Source: Selenomonadaceae bacterium (lineage in GTDB: Bacteria > Bacillota > Negativicutes > Selenomonadales > Selenomonadaceae). Taken from it: a stretch of DNA of 62,013 bases. Both the position numbers and the translations under genes were made by a program. Location: NCBI GenBank assembly GCA_022786545.1, contig JALFXV010000005.1, forward strand, positions 1 through 62,013. Reading direction: 5' to 3'. The notes beneath the pieces were generated by a model. It was not told the DNA's origin. It saw only the letters and a program-made list of their open reading frames with translations, and searched no databases. Shown one piece after another: positions 25,715-33,273 of the stretch; the first letter of the stretch is position 1; every line of letters starts with the position of its first letter.

Positions 25715-26756
25715 CAAATACGCCGCCCTTAACAATTACTTCATGGCTGCCCTGAGTTACCTTGCCGATTTCATAAACTGCCTCGCCACGGGACTCCAGG
25801 TCAGCCTTAATCTTCTCCGCCTCGTCAGCAGCAGCGATGATAATCATGCCGATGCCCATGTTGAAGGTACGGTACATCTCATGCCAGTCCACGTTGCCCC
25901 ATTCCTTCAAAAGCTTGAAGATAGGCGGCACCGGCCATGCCGTAGCATCAATCTCGGCACCCATATCCTCAGGCAGGGCGCGAGGAATATTCTCATAGTA
26001 GCCGCCGCCAGTTACATGCACCATGCCGTGAATATCAAACTTCTCAATCAGCGGCAGGCAGGACTTAGGATAGAGACGGGTAGGAGTCAGCAGCTCCTCG
26101 CCGATGGTCTTGCCCAGCTCATCAATGTACTCATCACCCTTGAAGCCCTTCACATCAAAGACAATCTTGCGCACCAAAGAATAGCCGTTGGAATGCACGC
26201 CGGAGGATGGCAGGCCCAGGATAACATCCCCTGCCTTTACCTTCTCGCTGGTAATAATCTTGGACTTCTCCACTGCACCTACGGCAAAACCGGCAATATC
26301 GTACTCGCCCTCGGCGTAGAAACCGGCCATCTCGGCAGTCTCGCCGCCAATCAGCGCACAGCCGGACTCCTTGCAGGCATTGGCCACGCCCTTGACCACG
26401 TCTGCCACCTGCTCCGGCTCCAGCTTGCCTACAGCCAGGTAATCCAGGAAGAACAGAGGCTCTGCGCCCTGTACCAGAATATCGTTTACGCACATGGCCA
26501 CGGCATCCTGGCCGATGGTATCGTGCTTGTCCAGCATAAAGGCAAAGCGCAGCTTGGTGCCCACGCCGTCAGTGCCGGATACCAGCACAGGCTCCTTGTA
26601 CTTGGTGCTCATGGCAAAAAGACCGCCAAAGCCACCCAGATCACCCAGCACCTCCGGGCGATAGGTAGCCTTTACGCTGTCCTTAATCAGCTTTACGGAC
26701 AGATTGCCGGCATCAATATCCACACCTGCATCTCGATAAGTCAGTTTCTTTTCCAT
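25707..26756 (-). CDS. purM: Phosphoribosylformylglycinamidine cyclo-ligase (AIR synthetase)
   Basis: This closes FGAM to AIR with ATP. PurM motifs are [63 protein letters not shown] and [18 protein letters not shown] over 349 residues. I take the ATG at 26756 (MEKKLTYRD), ten bases after GGAGG; an in-frame TTG four codons upstream is inside that site. It is in the purEFMNHD operon, 88 bp after purF. Confidence 0.96.
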   Translation of the reverse strand: MEKKLTYRDAGVDIDAGNLSVKLIKDSVKATYRPEVLGDLGGFGGLFAMSTKYKEPVLVSGTDGVGTKLRFAFMLDKHDTIGQDAVAMCVNDILVQGAEPLFFLDYLAVGKLEPEQVADVVKGVANACKESGCALIGGETAEMAGFYAEGEYDIAGFAVGAVEKSKIITSEKVKAGDVILGLPSSGVHSNGYSLVRKIVFDVKGFKGDEYIDELGKTIGEELLTPTRLYPKSCLPLIEKFDIHGMVHVTGGGYYENIPRALPEDMGAEIDATAWPVPPIFKLLKEWGNVDWHEMYRTFNMGIGMIIIAAADEAEKIKADLESRGEAVYEIGKVTQGSHEVIVKGGVFDE

Positions 26757-26844
26757 ACAATCCTCCAAAACAATTTATCACACGGGGCACAATATCCCCC
26801 GGGGTGCATAGCCCCGGAAATATTCTGCTCTCATCAGCAAATTC

Positions 26845-28287
26845 TTACTTTTTTCGCTGCTCAAAAACGTACTTGTCATGCTCCGCAGGAGATGCGGACT
26901 TCTGCTCAATCGGATAGCCCCCATCGAAGCAGGCATAGCACATATGGTCAGGCCCCAGCTTGCTCATGCAGTGCTTCAGGCCATCCAAGGACAGGAAGTG
27001 CAGGGAGTCAGCCCCGATATAGTCACGGATTTCCTCCACGCTCTTGGTGGCGGCAATCAGCTCCTTGCGGACAGAGGTATCAATGCCGTAGTAGCAAGGA
27101 TAAACAATCGGCGGTGAGCTGATGCACATGTGGATTTCCCTGGCACCGGCATTTCTCAGCATGCGGACAATCTTGCCGCTGGTGGTGCCGCGGACGATGG
27201 AGTCATCAATCATCACCACGGACTTGCCCTTGACGGCAGAGGAAATGGCATTCAGCTTCAGCTTCACTGCCGTATCACGCTTTTTCTGAGTTGGCTGGAT
27301 AAAGGTACGGCCAATATAGCGGTTCTTTACCAGTCCCTCCACATAAGGGATGCCGGATTCATAAGCGTAGCCGGAAGCGGCGGTATTGCCGGAGTCAGGC
27401 ACGGAGATAACAATGTCTGCCTTGTAATTGGTTTCCCTGGCCAGTACCCTGCCCATCTCAAAGCGGGCCTCATGTACGCTGAGGCCGTCCAGCACAGAAT
27501 CCGGGCGGGCAAAATAAATGTACTCAAACACGCACATGTTCAGCTTAGGCTCAGCAAACTTGTAGCTCTTTACACCATCATCGTCAATGACAACCATCTC
27601 GCCCGGCTCAATATCCCGGACAAACTCCGCCCCTACTACATCCAGGCCGCAGCTCTCGGAGGACAAAATCCAGGTATCCTCGCCGATTTTGCCCAGACAC
27701 AGCGGACGGAAGCCCTGAGGGTCACGGGCGCCAATCAGCTTGTTCTCCGTCATGATAGTCAGGCAGTATGCGCCCTCAATCTTGTTCAGGCTCTCGCTGA
27801 TTTTTTCCTCCACAGTGGCCTTTCGGGAACGGGCAATCAGGTTGACAAAAACCTCGGAATCAATGGTAGTCTGGAAAATAGTGCCTGTTTCTTCCAGCTC
27901 GCGGCGGATTTCCGTGGCGTTAGTCAGGTTGCCGTTGTGGGCAAGGCTGATTTTGCCGCCGGAATAATTCACCATCAGAGGCTGGGTATTTGCCAGCATG
28001 CTGGAGCCTGTAGTGGAATAACGCACATGGCCGATGGCGATATACTGGTTGTCCATGTGAGGCACCTGATGGCGGAAAACCTCATTTACCAGCCCCATGC
28101 CACGGGTTACATCCATCCATGCACCATCTGTAATGGCAATACCGGCACTTTCCTGGCCGCGATGCTGCAAGGCATACAACCCCAGATAGGTCATACCGGA
28201 AACATCAGCTTCAGCAGAACGGGAATACACGCCATAGACGCCACATTCCTCTTTCCACTTGTTTCCTTCAACTTCTACACTATACAT
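26845..28287 (-). CDS. purF: Amidophosphoribosyltransferase
   Basis: This is the first committed step of purine synthesis: PRPP plus glutamine to phosphoribosylamine. The nucleophile Cys15 (EECGVYGVY) follows a short propeptide that would be removed, as in Bacillus-type PurF. Further motifs: YALQHRGQESAGIA, GHVRYSTTGSS, AHNGNLTNA, VISVPDSGNTAASGYA and the PRPP loop VVMIDDSIVRGTTSGKIV. Cys residues near the C-terminus (GPDHMCYACFDGGYP) suit an Fe-S cluster binding form. The start is the ATG at 28287 (MYSVEVEG) behind AGGAG; the longer frame has no site. It is cytoplasmic, 480 residues. Confidence 0.96.
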   Translation of the reverse strand: MYSVEVEGNKWKEECGVYGVYSRSAEADVSGMTYLGLYALQHRGQESAGIAITDGAWMDVTRGMGLVNEVFRHQVPHMDNQYIAIGHVRYSTTGSSMLANTQPLMVNYSGGKISLAHNGNLTNATEIRRELEETGTIFQTTIDSEVFVNLIARSRKATVEEKISESLNKIEGAYCLTIMTENKLIGARDPQGFRPLCLGKIGEDTWILSSESCGLDVVGAEFVRDIEPGEMVVIDDDGVKSYKFAEPKLNMCVFEYIYFARPDSVLDGLSVHEARFEMGRVLARETNYKADIVISVPDSGNTAASGYAYESGIPYVEGLVKNRYIGRTFIQPTQKKRDTAVKLKLNAISSAVKGKSVVMIDDSIVRGTTSGKIVRMLRNAGAREIHMCISSPPIVYPCYYGIDTSVRKELIAATKSVEEIRDYIGADSLHFLSLDGLKHCMSKLGPDHMCYACFDGGYPIEQKSASPAEHDKYVFEQRKK

Positions 28288-28345
28288 TGTTGTTCTTTTT
28301 CTCCTAACCTTATTGTGAACCGCCTCTCCCATACCCTGTATTTTG

Positions 28346-28378
28346 CACTTCGTACTTAATACTTCGTACTTGATACTT
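28346..28378. repeat. Short direct repeat between purE and purF
   Basis: The unit ACTTCGTACTTRAT occurs about two and a half times (CACTTCGTACTTAATACTTCG and TACTTGATACTT). It lies in the 171-bp purE-purF gap, 3' of purE on the coding strand. No function is apparent. Confidence 0.7.
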
Positions 28379-28458
28379 TTTCAATATAGGAAGCAGTCTG
28401 TTAATATAATCGTTTATAGAGCTTTTGATTTTTTATATAGTTGTTCCTATAGAGCTGA

Positions 28459-28947
28459 TCAGCCCAGCTGCTGCTCAACACGGGCAGCCTTCTTCTCTAC
28501 TTCCTCTACCATCTTGGCGCGATAATCTGCCAGCTTTCTGGCCAGCTCCTCATCAGAGAGGGCAAACATCTGGGCAACAAAAATCGCTGCATTCTTGGCA
28601 CCATTGACAGCCATAGTGGCAACAGGGATGCCAGACGGCATCTGAACCGTACTCAGGAGGGCATCCATGCCGTTTAACGGAGTGGCATTGATTGGCACGC
28701 CGATAACAGGCAAAGTGGTATAGCTGGCAATAACGCCGCCCAGATGCGCAGCGGCACCGGCAGCAGCAATAAATGCACCTATACCGCGCTCAGGAGCAGT
28801 AGTCACCAGCTCCCTGACCTTGGCAGGAGTACGATGTGCAGAAGCAACTACTACCTCTGCCTCGATGTCAAACTTCTTCAACAATTCATAAGCGGGCTTC
28901 AAAATTGGCCAGTCAGAATCACTGCCCATGACAATGGATACCTTCAT
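28459..28947 (-). CDS. purE: N5-carboxyaminoimidazole ribonucleotide mutase
   Basis: This converts N5-CAIR to CAIR. The class I PurE signature is complete: MGSDSDWPILKPA, VASAHRTPAKV, IAAAGAAAHLGGVIAS and PVIGVPINATPLNGMDALLSTVQMPSGIPVAT. The start is the ATG at 28945-28947 (MKVSIVMGSDSD), ten bases after GGGAAAG; the frame extends eight codons upstream without a better site. At 162 residues it is standard. It is the first gene of the purine operon; no purK is adjacent. Its leader holds a terminator-like hairpin. Confidence 0.95.
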   Translation of the reverse strand: MKVSIVMGSDSDWPILKPAYELLKKFDIEAEVVVASAHRTPAKVRELVTTAPERGIGAFIAAAGAAAHLGGVIASYTTLPVIGVPINATPLNGMDALLSTVQMPSGIPVATMAVNGAKNAAIFVAQMFALSDEELARKLADYRAKMVEEVEKKAARVEQQLG

Positions 28948-28996
28948 TGCGTCATCACTTTCCCTTCGCAAATCACAAACTTATGCTAATTCTCCC

Positions 28997-29037
28997 AAAA
29001 AATCCTTGCCATTCCTGCCTGGCGGCAGCCGTGGCAA
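28997..29037 (-). promoter_or_regulatory. Terminator-like hairpin in the purine operon leader
   Basis: On the minus strand TTGCCA and CTGCC pair with GGCAG and TGGCAA, followed by GGATTTTTT. It lies between the purE promoter and start, so it probably attenuates the operon. The ~190-nt leader also has a TTAGCGA/TCGCTAG hairpin and a TAGGAT/ATCCTA stem enclosing TTATC/GATAA. Those could be alternative antiterminator or ligand-binding parts. I could not match it to the guanine or ZTP riboswitch consensus. Confidence 0.65.
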
Positions 29038-29166
29038 CAGCAATAAAACAAATAGGATATAACTTATCAAAAGATAAGCATATCAACACACACAATCCTA
29101 TTTTACCATAGGAACATGAAATTGCCTAGCGACAAAAACTGAAAATCCTCGCTAAGCACCCATTAC

Positions 29167-29196
29167 ATGATAGCAGAAACTATAAAAACCTGTCAA
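29167..29196 (-). promoter_or_regulatory. Purine operon promoter
   Basis: On the minus strand TTGACA (29196-29191), 18 bases, TATCAT (29172-29167). Confidence 0.7.
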
Positions 29197-29216
29197 CGCA
29201 CAGGAAAATTTACAAG

Positions 29217-29246
29217 CAAAAAGGCAGGGATATTTCACCCTGCCTG
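29217..29246 (-). terminator. Terminator after the yeiH/small-protein operon
   Basis: AGGCAGGG (29222-29229) pairs with CCCTGCCT (29238-29245), followed on the minus strand by TTTTT. Confidence 0.85.
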
Positions 29247-29269
29247 AAAATGCTGCATATATTCATATA

Positions 29270-29461
29270 TTACAGGCGGAAAGCCACCAGGAATACTGCC
29301 AGCAGCGCAATCCCCAGTCCCAGGGAAGCACCGCACAGCTTCTTCTCAATCGGTGTCAGGTCAAACCATTCAGCCTCCTGACGGATAATCTCAATATGCT
29401 CCTCATGAGCTGTGGTTTCCTCTGCATTAAAATCCTCATAAGTAACTGCCGGATTTGCCAT
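29270..29461 (-). CDS. Small single-span membrane protein downstream of yeiH
   Basis: 63 residues: an acidic N-terminal half (EDFNAEETTAHEEHIEIIRQEAEWFDL) and one C-terminal helix (CGASLGLGIALLAVFLVAF). It has a clear GGGAGG site eight bases before the ATG. It lies 89 bp after the YeiH-type exporter and before a good terminator, so it is cotranscribed and may be an accessory subunit. I do not recognise the family. Confidence 0.7.
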   Translation of the reverse strand: MANPAVTYEDFNAEETTAHEEHIEIIRQEAEWFDLTPIEKKLCGASLGLGIALLAVFLVAFRL

Positions 29462-29550
29462 AATATTTTCCTCCCAACTTTATATCATAAATATCATCTG
29501 CAAAAGTACTTTTTACCAGTATTTTACCAATCCGCGGCTATTGCAGTCCA

Positions 29551-31044
29551 TTATCCTGCTACTACCGGCGGCAGGATGCCGTGGTAGAACAGATAGGAAA
29601 TCCCCAGACCTACCCAGAGAATGAAGCCGAAGAGAGCGATGGCATAAACGCCTACAATGCGTCCCAAACCTTCTGCCCACAGCTTGCGCACATCAGTAAT
29701 CAGGCCGATGGAGAAGAAGCACAAGCCGAAGAAAATGGCACGGAGCAGATTTGCCTGACCGGCACCTGCGGTGGCTGCCTTGACAATGGACTCATCAGAC
29801 AGGCCCCAAGTGAACAAAATCAGGAAGGTAGCCAGGAAGCCAAAAATGAACTTAGGGAAGCGGTCGCCGATTTCCCTGACGGAAACCTTGTAGCTCTCAC
29901 CCTTCTTGCGGCCTGACAGCACAGGGAATACGGACCAGACAACTGCCAGCACAAAAGCCCAGATACCGATAAACACATCAATAAATACCTTGGCGGTGGT
30001 GGTTGCCATCAGCACCCAGCCCTCCTGATAATTGATGCCATACTCAGCCAGCGCCTTGGCACGAATCAGGGAATCGGTAATGGCACCGGAAGCAATAGCA
30101 CCGCCGTCACTCTTGACAGCCAGGCCCATCCAGGCGCCTGCCACCAGCGGGTCATCAGCAAAGAAGGTACTAGCCACCCACGGCAGAACCAGAAGCTCCA
30201 CAGCCACGAAAACAATATTTACGGAAGAAAGAATTGTCGGCACAATAGCCCTGGCGCGGATGGCGCTGCCGGTAGCAATAGCTGCTGCCACGCCGCAGAT
30301 GGAAATGCCGGAGGCCATCGGGGCAGCCCACTCAGGGGTGAACTTGAATACCTTGCGGGACAGGATGTACACTACCGGCCAGTAAATCAGATACGCCTCA
30401 ACTACGGCGCAGATGCCGCGGAAGATAACGGTGCTGGCCAGCCCCATAGCCCCTACGGTCTTGATGCCGATGGTCATGCCCAGGATGACGATGCCTGTCT
30501 TGATATACCACTCAGGCTTTGCCGCCACGGACAGGAAAGCTGCCGCCTTGGGGAAGAAGTTGCCGATAATCAGCCCCACTGCCAAAGCGATAACGAAACC
30601 CAGCTCACCCAGCCCCAAAGACCAGGAAATACCGAACTTCTCAAGGGTGTTAGGCGTAGCCGCCAGATAAGCGTAATTGCCCAGGGTATTGGCTGCCACC
30701 GTCACCCAGAACAGCACCGTGAAGCCTGCGGCAAACCGCTTCACGGAATTGCCCATGAACCATGCTCCCAGGGTAGTCAATGCCAAAAGGAAACCATAGG
30801 TCAGTATCAGGGAGCCGCCTGCTCCCAAAAAGGCAAATGCCTTGCTATTAGGGGCAACCGCCTTGGTCACATCTGACCAGACGCCGAACTTGGCCACCCA
30901 GCCCAGAAGGTCAACCCCTGCAATCTGCCCGGCCCCCAAGCTGAAAATCAAAAGTCCCAGCCACACGGCCCACCAATCCTCGTTCTTCAAGAAGCCCTTC
31001 TTCTGAACCAGAAGCTCATGAGGCTCCGCTGCTAATGCTGCCAT
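29551..31044 (-). CDS. YeiH/UPF0324-family membrane protein (putative sulfate/anion exporter)
   Basis: A polytopic membrane protein (about 12 helices, 497 residues). Family landmarks are GISWSLGLGELGFVIALAVGLIIGNFFP, KTGIVILGMTIGIKTVGAMG, ASGISICGVAAAIATGSAIRA and VLMATTTAKVFIDVFIGIWAFVLA. Family members are about 340 residues; this one has an extra N-terminal set of helices (WAVWLGLLIFSLGAG, LILTYGFLLALTTLGAWFMG), as in longer Firmicute forms. The true substrate is not settled. I chose the ATG at 31042-31044 behind AAAGGAAGG; the open frame beyond it runs into the structured leader. Confidence 0.82.
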   Translation of the reverse strand: MAALAAEPHELLVQKKGFLKNEDWWAVWLGLLIFSLGAGQIAGVDLLGWVAKFGVWSDVTKAVAPNSKAFAFLGAGGSLILTYGFLLALTTLGAWFMGNSVKRFAAGFTVLFWVTVAANTLGNYAYLAATPNTLEKFGISWSLGLGELGFVIALAVGLIIGNFFPKAAAFLSVAAKPEWYIKTGIVILGMTIGIKTVGAMGLASTVIFRGICAVVEAYLIYWPVVYILSRKVFKFTPEWAAPMASGISICGVAAAIATGSAIRARAIVPTILSSVNIVFVAVELLVLPWVASTFFADDPLVAGAWMGLAVKSDGGAIASGAITDSLIRAKALAEYGINYQEGWVLMATTTAKVFIDVFIGIWAFVLAVVWSVFPVLSGRKKGESYKVSVREIGDRFPKFIFGFLATFLILFTWGLSDESIVKAATAGAGQANLLRAIFFGLCFFSIGLITDVRKLWAEGLGRIVGVYAIALFGFILWVGLGISYLFYHGILPPVVAG

Positions 31045-31165
31045 AACCAGCACCTTCCTTTCCCGGCACACTGACAGAAAATAAAATGATAATTGCGCCT
31101 GCCAGCTGCCGCCCAAAATAAAATATAATTCCTGCAAGTTGTCCTCACCCGGTCCCATCAGGGGA

Positions 31166-31304
31166 TAAGAAGCTCCGAAAACGGCCCGCAAGCCATTTCG
31201 CATATTACTTCACGCGTTGGCAGGCCGCCCCGGCAGCCCTGTGTTTTTCGCTGCCCTGTCACTCCTGCCTGTTTCATCCTGCGTGCAGTTTTCGGAACCT
31301 CTTA
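31166..31304 (-). ncRNA. Candidate structured leader RNA upstream of yeiH
   Basis: In the ~340-nt leader, TAAGAAGCTCCGAAAAC (31166-31182) and GTTTTCGGAACCTCTTA (31288-31304) pair over 17 positions with GU pairs. Inside are nested GC-rich stems, including GGCAGC/GCTGCC around a TGTGTTTTTC loop. The closing GAAAAC/GTTTTC pairs look like those of the long hairpin repeats, but the interior is different. It could be a riboswitch or a diverged copy of the repeat. I recognise no known riboswitch core. Confidence 0.45.
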
Positions 31305-31393
31305 GGCAAATCCCCGCCCAGGAATTGGGAAAGATAACTGCTCTCAGCACTGATTTACCTATCTTTTTGATATGTGAATCAGGTGATGTTGAT

Positions 31394-31422
31394 AGTATAG
31401 CTTTACTAGCATACTTTGTCAA
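31394..31422 (-). promoter_or_regulatory. yeiH promoter
   Basis: On the minus strand TTGACA (31422-31417), 17 bases, TATACT (31399-31394). It implies a leader of about 340 nt before the ATG at 31044. Confidence 0.75.
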
Positions 31423-31484
31423 TATGTTTACTATAAAATTTTATACTTTTTTTATATGTTTTATAGTAAATTCCCTTTTGCACG

Positions 31485-31532
31485 CAAAAAAACGCTGTAA
31501 GGCAAAGGCTCACAGCCATTCTTACAGCGTTT
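31485..31532 (-). terminator. Terminator after the DapF-like gene
   Basis: AAACGCTGTAAG (31490-31501) pairs perfectly with CTTACAGCGTTT (31521-31532); on the minus strand it ends in seven T. Confidence 0.88.
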
Positions 31533-31554
31533 CACAAAATTCACAAAATCAATT

Positions 31555-31640
31555 ATCCATCGCATATCACACATCATATCGCAATATCACATATTACATA
31601 TCCCATATCACATATCATATCGAAATATCACATATCCCGG
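31555..31640. repeat. Degenerate short tandem repeats (ATATCACATAT-like)
   Basis: The stretch is built from variants of ATATCACATAT and CATATCG repeated about seven times, directly 3' of the gene at 31654-31998 and before its terminator. It is untranslated and of unknown function. Confidence 0.75.
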
Positions 31641-31653
31641 TATGCAGTTTTCC

Positions 31654-31998
31654 TCAGCCGGCAATCTTCATGCCGCCCTCTTTTGCCAGCAGCCTGCCCA
31701 GGAAATAATCCGTCACCCGCAGCTCACTGCGGTACATGCCCTCCGGCAGCTCGATATTGCCCAATGCCGCCCTGGCCACCTGGCAATCATAGGCGGAAAC
31801 CATCTGCCAGCAGCCCTTGCCGTCTGCTGCCGCCACCAGCTGCCCCAGGGACTTGTCCACCAGCAGAACCCGGTCTGCCCCTACTCCCTGACCATAGCTG
31901 GCCAGCCTGGCAATACCTGCCCGATCCAAAACCGCCATCCCGGTGTCCACAACGATATATTCGACTCTATGAAAATTAAAAATATCCATCTGCAGCAT
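31654..31998 (-). CDS. Small protein resembling the N-terminal lobe of diaminopimelate epimerase
   Basis: 114 residues. The stretch FHRVEYIVVDTG, then RLASYGQGVGADRVLLVD, resembles the start of DapF (GLGNDFVxxD, then GIGADxLxxV). The expected CGNG active-site region reads YDCQVARAALGN. A complete DapF has about 280 residues, so this is half a fold and lacks the second catalytic Cys lobe. It has a proper AGGAAGGGG site and a strong terminator, so it is a real gene, not decay debris. Resemblance is weak and the function is unknown. It is divergent from the AraC regulator gene across a 203-bp gap. Confidence 0.55.
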   Translation of the reverse strand: MLQMDIFNFHRVEYIVVDTGMAVLDRAGIARLASYGQGVGADRVLLVDKSLGQLVAAADGKGCWQMVSAYDCQVARAALGNIELPEGMYRSELRVTDYFLGRLLAKEGGMKIAG

Positions 31999-32083
31999 TT
32001 CTGATTTCCCCTTCCTACAACGTCAAGCCCTAAATCATTGTTTTATCAGGCTTTCACATCTCATGTTGTGTACATTATAGCAG

Positions 32084-32126
32084 GCAATATTTACATTTAA
32101 TATATAAAAAGTGCTGTAAATATTGC
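32084..32126. promoter_or_regulatory. Dyad operator candidate before the AraC gene
   Basis: GCAATATTTAC (32084-32094) and GTAAATATTGC (32116-32126) are perfect inverted copies with centres 32 bp apart, three helical turns. The right half overlaps the -35 region of a TATAAT box at 32138-32143. This fits cooperative binding and autoregulation in the divergent intergenic region. Confidence 0.6.
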
Positions 32127-32201
32127 AAAAAATGTCCTATAATATTTAAAGTCAATAACAAAGCAGATAACCAGCTTCACAAAAAACAAGGAGCAATAGT
32201 T

Positions 32202-33044
32202 ATGAATGAATATGATAAAAAAGGCTATCTCCTGCAAGGCTTCCGCGTTTTCCGCCTCAAGGATGCCGCCCTGCAGGAAATACCCTTCCACTACCACGAT
32301 TTCCACAAAATCATCCTGTTCCTGGGGGGCGAAGCCTCCTACATCATCGAAGGAAGAACCTACCCCCTGAAACCACGGGATATCCTCTTTGTCAGCGCCG
32401 GGGAGATACACCGCCCCGTTACTGTGCCCGGCAAGACCTACGAAAGGATTGTCATCTACGTCTCGCCGGATTTTCTCGCTAGGTGCGGACAGGGCAAATG
32501 CAACCTTGCACAGTGCTTTCACTCTGCCAGGGAAGCCTCCAGCGTCATGCATGCGCCTCCCGGCAAAAGCCATGACCTGCTGTTTCACATGGACAAGCTG
32601 GAAACAGTTGCCCATCAGCAGGGCTACGGCAACGAATTGTACACAGAAGTGCTCTTTGTGGAATTTCTGATCCTCCTGAACCGGGCCATCCTGGACAACG
32701 AGCTGGAGCTTTCCAGCGTTTCCTGTGACAGGAAAATCCAGCAAATCCTTGCCTACATCAACAGCCATCTCACCGAGGACCTGTCCATTGACACCCTGGC
32801 AGAAACGGCCTACCTCAGCAAGTTCTACATGATGCGCAAGTTCAAGTCAGATACCGGCTTCAGCATCCATCAGTACATCAACAGCAAAAGGCTCCTGCTG
32901 GCCAAGAGCCTGCTGGCCTCCACCGATATCCCCATTACGGAGCTCTGCTACCAGTGCGGCTTCACGGATTACTCCGCCTTCTCCCGGGAATTCAAGAAAA
33001 GCTTCCGCACCACCCCCACCGCCTTCCGCAACAGCAGCATATAA
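32202..33044 (+). CDS. AraC-family transcriptional regulator
   Basis: A 280-residue regulator. The N-terminal cupin sensor carries PFHYHDFHKIILFLGG and PRDILFVSAGEIHRP, with His residues of the cupin pocket. The C-terminal 100 residues hold two helix-turn-helix motifs (SIDTLAETAYLSKFYMMRKFKSDTGFS; PITELCYQCGFTDYSAFSREFKKSFRTTPTAFR). AAGGAGC precedes the ATG. It is one of the few plus-strand genes, divergent from the small DapF-like gene, with a perfect dyad in the shared promoter region. The effector is unknown. Confidence 0.92.
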   Translation: MNEYDKKGYLLQGFRVFRLKDAALQEIPFHYHDFHKIILFLGGEASYIIEGRTYPLKPRDILFVSAGEIHRPVTVPGKTYERIVIYVSPDFLARCGQGKCNLAQCFHSAREASSVMHAPPGKSHDLLFHMDKLETVAHQQGYGNELYTEVLFVEFLILLNRAILDNELELSSVSCDRKIQQILAYINSHLTEDLSIDTLAETAYLSKFYMMRKFKSDTGFSIHQYINSKRLLLAKSLLASTDIPITELCYQCGFTDYSAFSREFKKSFRTTPTAFRNSSI

Positions 33045-33092
33045 GTCGCAATAACTATTGTAAATGCCTTTTTACAGGCGGGCTGGAAGCAA

Positions 33093-33240
33093 GAACCCGG
33101 TATGACATGTACCATAAGAAAACCCTTGTTGCGCCTCGTTACTTCATTCATCAGAGCCAAAGGCGATAGATGAATGTTAGTAACGCGAGGCACAACTAGG
33201 AGCGAGAGCGCGTTTTCGTTGGTACAGTCATACCGGGTTC
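33093..33240. repeat. Long hairpin repeat, copy 2 (between convergent genes)
   Basis: Outer arms 33093-33114 (GAACCCGGTATGAC...) and 33220-33240 (...GTCATACCGGGTTC) pair over 21 positions with one bulged base. Inside: GAAAAC (33118-33123) with GTTTTC (33212-33217), GTTGCGCCTCG (33128-33138) with CGAGGCACAAC (33186-33196), and a further stem including CATTCATC/GATGAATG. The right-strand unpaired block is TAGGAGCGAGAGCGC (33197-33211). It sits between the 3' ends of the AraC and Na/Pi genes. The core matches the inverted copy at 61926, while the outer arms do not. Confidence 0.9.
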
Positions 33241-33273
33241 GTCAATTATGCACTAAAAAGCATAAGCTATATT

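Noticed and set aside
28981..29040. ZTP (pfl) riboswitch in the pur leader
   Set aside because: A GCCGCCAGGCA piece looks like part of its 3' hairpin, but the conserved 5' GGGTCGTG-type half and the spacing are missing.
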